From contig DCJQ01000007.1 in NCBI GenBank assembly GCA_002319965.1, positions 1-33,384 of the forward strand: DNA of 33,384 bases, read 5' to 3'. This DNA is from Megasphaera sp. UBA1696 (lineage in GTDB: Bacteria > Bacillota > Negativicutes > Veillonellales > Megasphaeraceae). This document shows positions 32,350-33,384 of this stretch, one piece after another; positions within the stretch are counted from its first letter, which is position 1, and each line of letters starts with the position of its first letter. The position numbers and the translations under genes were made by a program. Under the pieces are notes generated by a model. The model was not told where the DNA came from, did no database searches, and worked only from the letters and a program-made list of their open reading frames with translations.

Positions 32350-32351
32350 CC

Positions 32352-33347
32352 ATGAAGACAATTACCGTATTCAAAGGCGACGGCATCGGTCCTGAAATCA
32401 CCGACGCTGTCCTATCCATCCTCGACGCTGCCAAAGCGCCTCTTAGCTACGAAATTTTCAATGTCGGCGCTGCCGAATATGAAAAGAACGGCGCCCTCAT
32501 TCCCGATGCTGCCTTTGCTTCCTTTGAAAAGACCCGCATCCTCTTAAAGTCGCCCATTACGACGCCCATTGGCAAGGGTTTTCGCTCGTTAAACGTCACC
32601 TTGCGCAATAAATACGATCTCTATGCCAATATCCGTCCGGCCAAGTCGAATACGGCCGTACCGACGCCGTTCCCCAACGTCGACGTCGTCACCTTCCGTG
32701 AAAACACAGAAGATTTATATATCGGCGTCGAATATAAGATGAATGAAGATACGGTTCACGCCATCAAACTCATCACGAGAAAAGCCAGTGAACGCATCAT
32801 TCGCTCGGCCTTTGAATATGCTATCGCCCACGGACGCAAAAAAGTCACCTGTGTCCATAAGGCCAACATCTTAAAGATGAGCGACGGTTTATTCCTCGAT
32901 ACCTTCCGCACCGTTGCCGCCGACTATCCTCAGATTGAAAGCGACGATAAAATCGTCGACAACACCTGCATGCAGCTGGTTATGCGGCCGGAACAGTTCG
33001 ATGTCATCGTCATGCCCAACCTCTACGGCGATATCATTTCCGACCTTACGAGCGGCCTCATCGGCGGCCTGGGGCTCCTGCCTTCCATGAATATCGGCGA
33101 CGATTACGCCATGTTCGAAGCCGTCCACGGCAGCGCTCCCGATATTGCCGGCAAGCACATTGCCAATCCGACGGCCCTTCTTTGGTCAGCCTGCATGCTC
33201 CTTGAACATATCGGCGAAACGGCCATTGCCGAAAAGATTCGCAAAGCCGTCGATGCCGTCCTGAGCGAACAGAAAGCCCTCACGCCGGACCTCGGCGGAA
33301 AGGCGACGACCGAAGCTTATCGCGACGCCGTCATCGCCCATTTATAA
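32352..33347 (+). CDS. Isocitrate dehydrogenase, NAD-type (isocitrate/isopropylmalate family)
   Basis: The 331-residue protein belongs to the beta-decarboxylating dehydrogenases. Substrate contacts are Ser79 and Arg85 in RSLNVTLR, Arg95 in NIRPAKS and Arg116 in FREN. The catalytic lysine is Lys170 (CVHKANILKMSDG), and metal aspartates are Asp227 and Asp231 (LYGDIISDLTSG). The cofactor region HGSAPDIAGKHIANPTA lacks the Lys-Tyr pair of NADP enzymes, suggesting NAD. Serine at the phospho-site and TPIGKGFRSLN favour isocitrate over isopropylmalate, which the preceding citrate synthase gene supports. It starts 2 bases after that gene and is complete; the window ends 37 bases later. Homoisocitrate is a less likely substrate. 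Confidence 0.92.
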   Translation: MKTITVFKGDGIGPEITDAVLSILDAAKAPLSYEIFNVGAAEYEKNGALIPDAAFASFEKTRILLKSPITTPIGKGFRSLNVTLRNKYDLYANIRPAKSNTAVPTPFPNVDVVTFRENTEDLYIGVEYKMNEDTVHAIKLITRKASERIIRSAFEYAIAHGRKKVTCVHKANILKMSDGLFLDTFRTVAADYPQIESDDKIVDNTCMQLVMRPEQFDVIVMPNLYGDIISDLTSGLIGGLGLLPSMNIGDDYAMFEAVHGSAPDIAGKHIANPTALLWSACMLLEHIGETAIAEKIRKAVDAVLSEQKALTPDLGGKATTEAYRDAVIAHL

Positions 33348-33384
33348 AGAATCATATCATGAATCAAAACCACCAGTTTAACTG

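Noticed and set aside
33348..33384. Possible start of another plus-strand gene (ATG at 33359)
   Set aside because: Only eight codons remain before the window ends and no clear ribosome-binding site precedes it.

Overview
The window looks like chromosomal DNA of an anaerobic, diderm Firmicute of the Negativicutes, most like Megasphaera or a close relative (Veillonellaceae). This is inferred from content: fatty-acid/CoA genes of a butyrate- and propionate-forming anaerobe (acyl-CoA dehydrogenase, crotonase, propionate CoA-transferase), Firmicute housekeeping synteny (SRP RNA-dnaX-ybaB-recR-bofA), and outer-membrane genes (OmpA-type porin, OmpH/Skp, AsmA-like protein) that monoderm Firmicutes lack. 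No mobile element, phage, CRISPR array or tRNA gene was seen.

Layout. 1-400: tandem promoters and boxA-containing leader of an rRNA operon whose 16S gene lies just off the left edge, reading leftward. 405-6474: a cysteine-less (class III-like) superoxide reductase, an acyl-CoA dehydrogenase and a crotonase on the minus strand, a plus-strand XRE-type regulator of unrecognised family, then a convergent propionate CoA-transferase. 6603-8503: a secreted cobaltochelatase CbiK under a cobalamin riboswitch with its own terminator, and a ferritin. 8635-9966: an AsmA-like envelope protein. 10245-18034: one long minus-strand run, dnaX, ybaB, recR, bofA, an HlyD-type lipoprotein adaptor, an IclR regulator, 3-methyladenine DNA glycosylase, a DUF2156 protein and an Eis-like acetyltransferase, with no clear internal terminator; the SRP RNA gene sits just upstream of dnaX. 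18409-24608: OmpA, a RocB-like M20 peptidase with a GtrA protein, a MarR regulator convergent with a GntP-family permease, and OmpH. 24625-27357: HD-domain protein, an SfsA-Uri nuclease fusion, and dapF. 27557-33347: an AraC regulator, then a divergent pair with an aconitase-family hydratase on one side and citrate synthase plus NAD-type isocitrate dehydrogenase on the other, together the oxidative arm from oxaloacetate to 2-oxoglutarate.

Most notable: a 47-bp promoter region shared by the crotonase and propionate CoA-transferase genes that flank the unrecognised regulator; a DUF2156 gene that seems to start at ATT; a ten-A slippery run near the end of dnaX; and repeat arrays in the acn/citrate synthase and dapF/araC intergenic regions that look like operators. 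All names come from reading the sequence; no database search was run. Where the longest possible start has no properly spaced ribosome-binding site, I moved the start to the one that does and say so.
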